From: Micrococcales bacterium 31B
GTDB taxonomy: Bacteria; Actinomycetota; Actinomycetes; Actinomycetales; Dermabacteraceae
Assembly: GCA_022803075.1 (NCBI GenBank)
Contig: JAFFTF010000009.1
Location: 1 to 42,086 of the forward strand
Length of the DNA: 42,086 bases
Direction: 5' to 3'
In this document: piece by piece, positions 41,432-42,086 of the stretch
How positions within the stretch are numbered: position 1 is the stretch's first letter
How the letters are laid out: every line of letters starts with the position of its first letter
Notes under the pieces: model-generated
What the model was told of the DNA's origin: nothing
What the model saw: only the letters and a program-made list of their open reading frames with translations
Database searches by the model: none
Made by a program: the position numbers and the translations under genes

Positions 41432-42086
41432 TCACCCGGCCACCGGGGCGCGATCCACGAAGGGGCTGAGGAGGTACCCGGCGTCCTGGAAATAGGCGCG
41501 CAGGGCGCGGGCCATATCGACCGAACCGGGGGTGTCGCCGTGCAGGCAGATGGAGTCGGCCTCTATCGGGGTGGGGTGGCCGTCGATGGATTCGAGGCTG
41601 CCGGTCTCGACCAGCTGGGCCATACGTTCGAGCACCTCGCTGCGGTCGTGCAGCACGGCACCGGCCTGGCTGCGGGGCACGAGGCGGCCCTCGCTGGTGT
41701 AGGCGCGGTCGGCGAAGGCTTCTTGGTATACGGTCAGGCCGGCGTCGGCGGCCCATTCGACGAGGGGTGACCCGGCGAGGGCGAGCAGGGCGGGGGGTTC
41801 GGGGAGGCCGGCGAGGGCTTCGAGCACGGGGTCGGCCTGGGTCCGGTCGATTGCCATGCTGTTATAGAGGGCGCCGTGGGGTTTGACGTAGCGGACGCGC
41901 GTGCCCACGCTGGTTGCGAGGCCGGCCAGGGCGCCAATTTGGTAGAGGGTCTCGGCGAAGAGGTCGCGGGCGGCGTAATCCATGGCGCGGCGGCCGAAGC
42001 CGGCTAGGTCGCGGTAGCCGATGTGGGCTCCGATGGTGACCGAACGGGCGGCGGCGCGGGCGAGGGTGTCGCGGATACCGGCGGGG
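41432..42086 (-). CDS. pxpA: 5-oxoprolinase subunit A, LamB/YcsF family (5' end outside window)
   Basis: 218 codons are visible; the start lies beyond 42086. The fragment has the family block IGAHIGYRDLAGFGRRAMDY, then RYVKPHGALYNSMA, VYQEAFADRAYTSEGRLVPR, and ends with SICLHGDTPGS, where His-Gly-Asp is conserved. The usual AHPGYPD reads AHIGYRD here. The true gene extends upstream of the ATG at 41983, because the frame and the similarity continue to the edge. It is translated just before the PxpBC fusion. Confidence 0.92.
   Translation of the reverse strand, partial: PAGIRDTLARAAARSVTIGAHIGYRDLAGFGRRAMDYAARDLFAETLYQIGALAGLATSVGTRVRYVKPHGALYNSMAIDRTQADPVLEALAGLPEPPALLALAGSPLVEWAADAGLTVYQEAFADRAYTSEGRLVPRSQAGAVLHDRSEVLERMAQLVETGSLESIDGHPTPIEADSICLHGDTPGSVDMARALRAYFQDAGYLLSPFVDRAPVAG

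Noticed and set aside
35001-42086. Possibility of a defence island or prophage at the right end
   Set aside because: All genes are metabolic with close family matches; no integrase, nuclease, toxin or repeat array was found.

Overview
The window reads as chromosomal DNA of a high-GC Gram-positive actinobacterium (Actinomycetota). The evidence is the strong G/C third-position bias, frequent GTG starts, several starts that look leaderless (TANNNT box 6-7 nt before the start codon), menaquinone-type lipid genes, an FprA-type ferredoxin reductase, a HadA/HadB-like dehydratase pair beside rpmG, and a sdhCDAB / nucleoside-salvage / lpdA neighbourhood like the one I recall from mycobacteria (Rv3303c-Rv3319). 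I see no mycolic acid genes, so a Micrococcales-type lineage is my best guess. No genus is claimed.

Layout. 1-754 is the right end of an ISL3-family insertion sequence whose transposase runs off the left edge. 971-3461 carries menaquinone side-chain genes (MenJ-type reductase and a long-chain polyprenyl diphosphate synthase), then a convergent RarD-type transporter. 4771-6733 holds a PP2C phosphatase and an FHA protein, a likely Ser/Thr phospho-signalling pair. 6949-9961 holds fprA (with a DtxR/IdeR-like iron box on its promoter), htpX and yajQ. 10198-10944 is a tRNA-Tyr, tRNA-Thr, tRNA-Met, rpmG cluster. 11112-14431 has two hot-dog dehydratase genes, an MFS carrier and murB.

14449-17802 is a one-carbon/folate block: purU diverges from glyA-folD, and the glyA leader contains what I read as a ZTP (pfl) riboswitch. 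17932-21092 holds xthA, trpS and a DUF1990 protein with a long disordered N-terminus. 21217-24626 (minus strand) is sdhC-sdhD-sdhA-sdhB, with an unusual block-swapped inverted repeat in its leader. It diverges from a mannose-1-phosphate guanylyltransferase gene.

26552-34915 is a coherent nucleoside uptake and salvage unit: BMP lipoprotein, two-domain ATPase, two permeases, cytidine deaminase, thymidine phosphorylase and adenosine deaminase. It faces punA and a phosphohexomutase gene across a very large bidirectional hairpin. Imported nucleosides would be deaminated and phosphorolysed, and the mutase could handle the pentose or hexose phosphates. 37970-39385 is lpdA, a flavoprotein without the redox disulfide. 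The right end (minus strand) is a 5-oxoprolinase operon: pxpA, cut by the window edge, then a fused pxpB-pxpC that carries an extra C-terminal domain resembling the last domain of biotin carboxylase.

The region is mostly core genome. The least ordinary items are the PxpBC-biotin-carboxylase-C fusion, the glyA ZTP riboswitch, the sdh leader element, the terminator abutting tRNA-Met, and the iron box at fprA. I did not find a defence system, prophage or CRISPR array.
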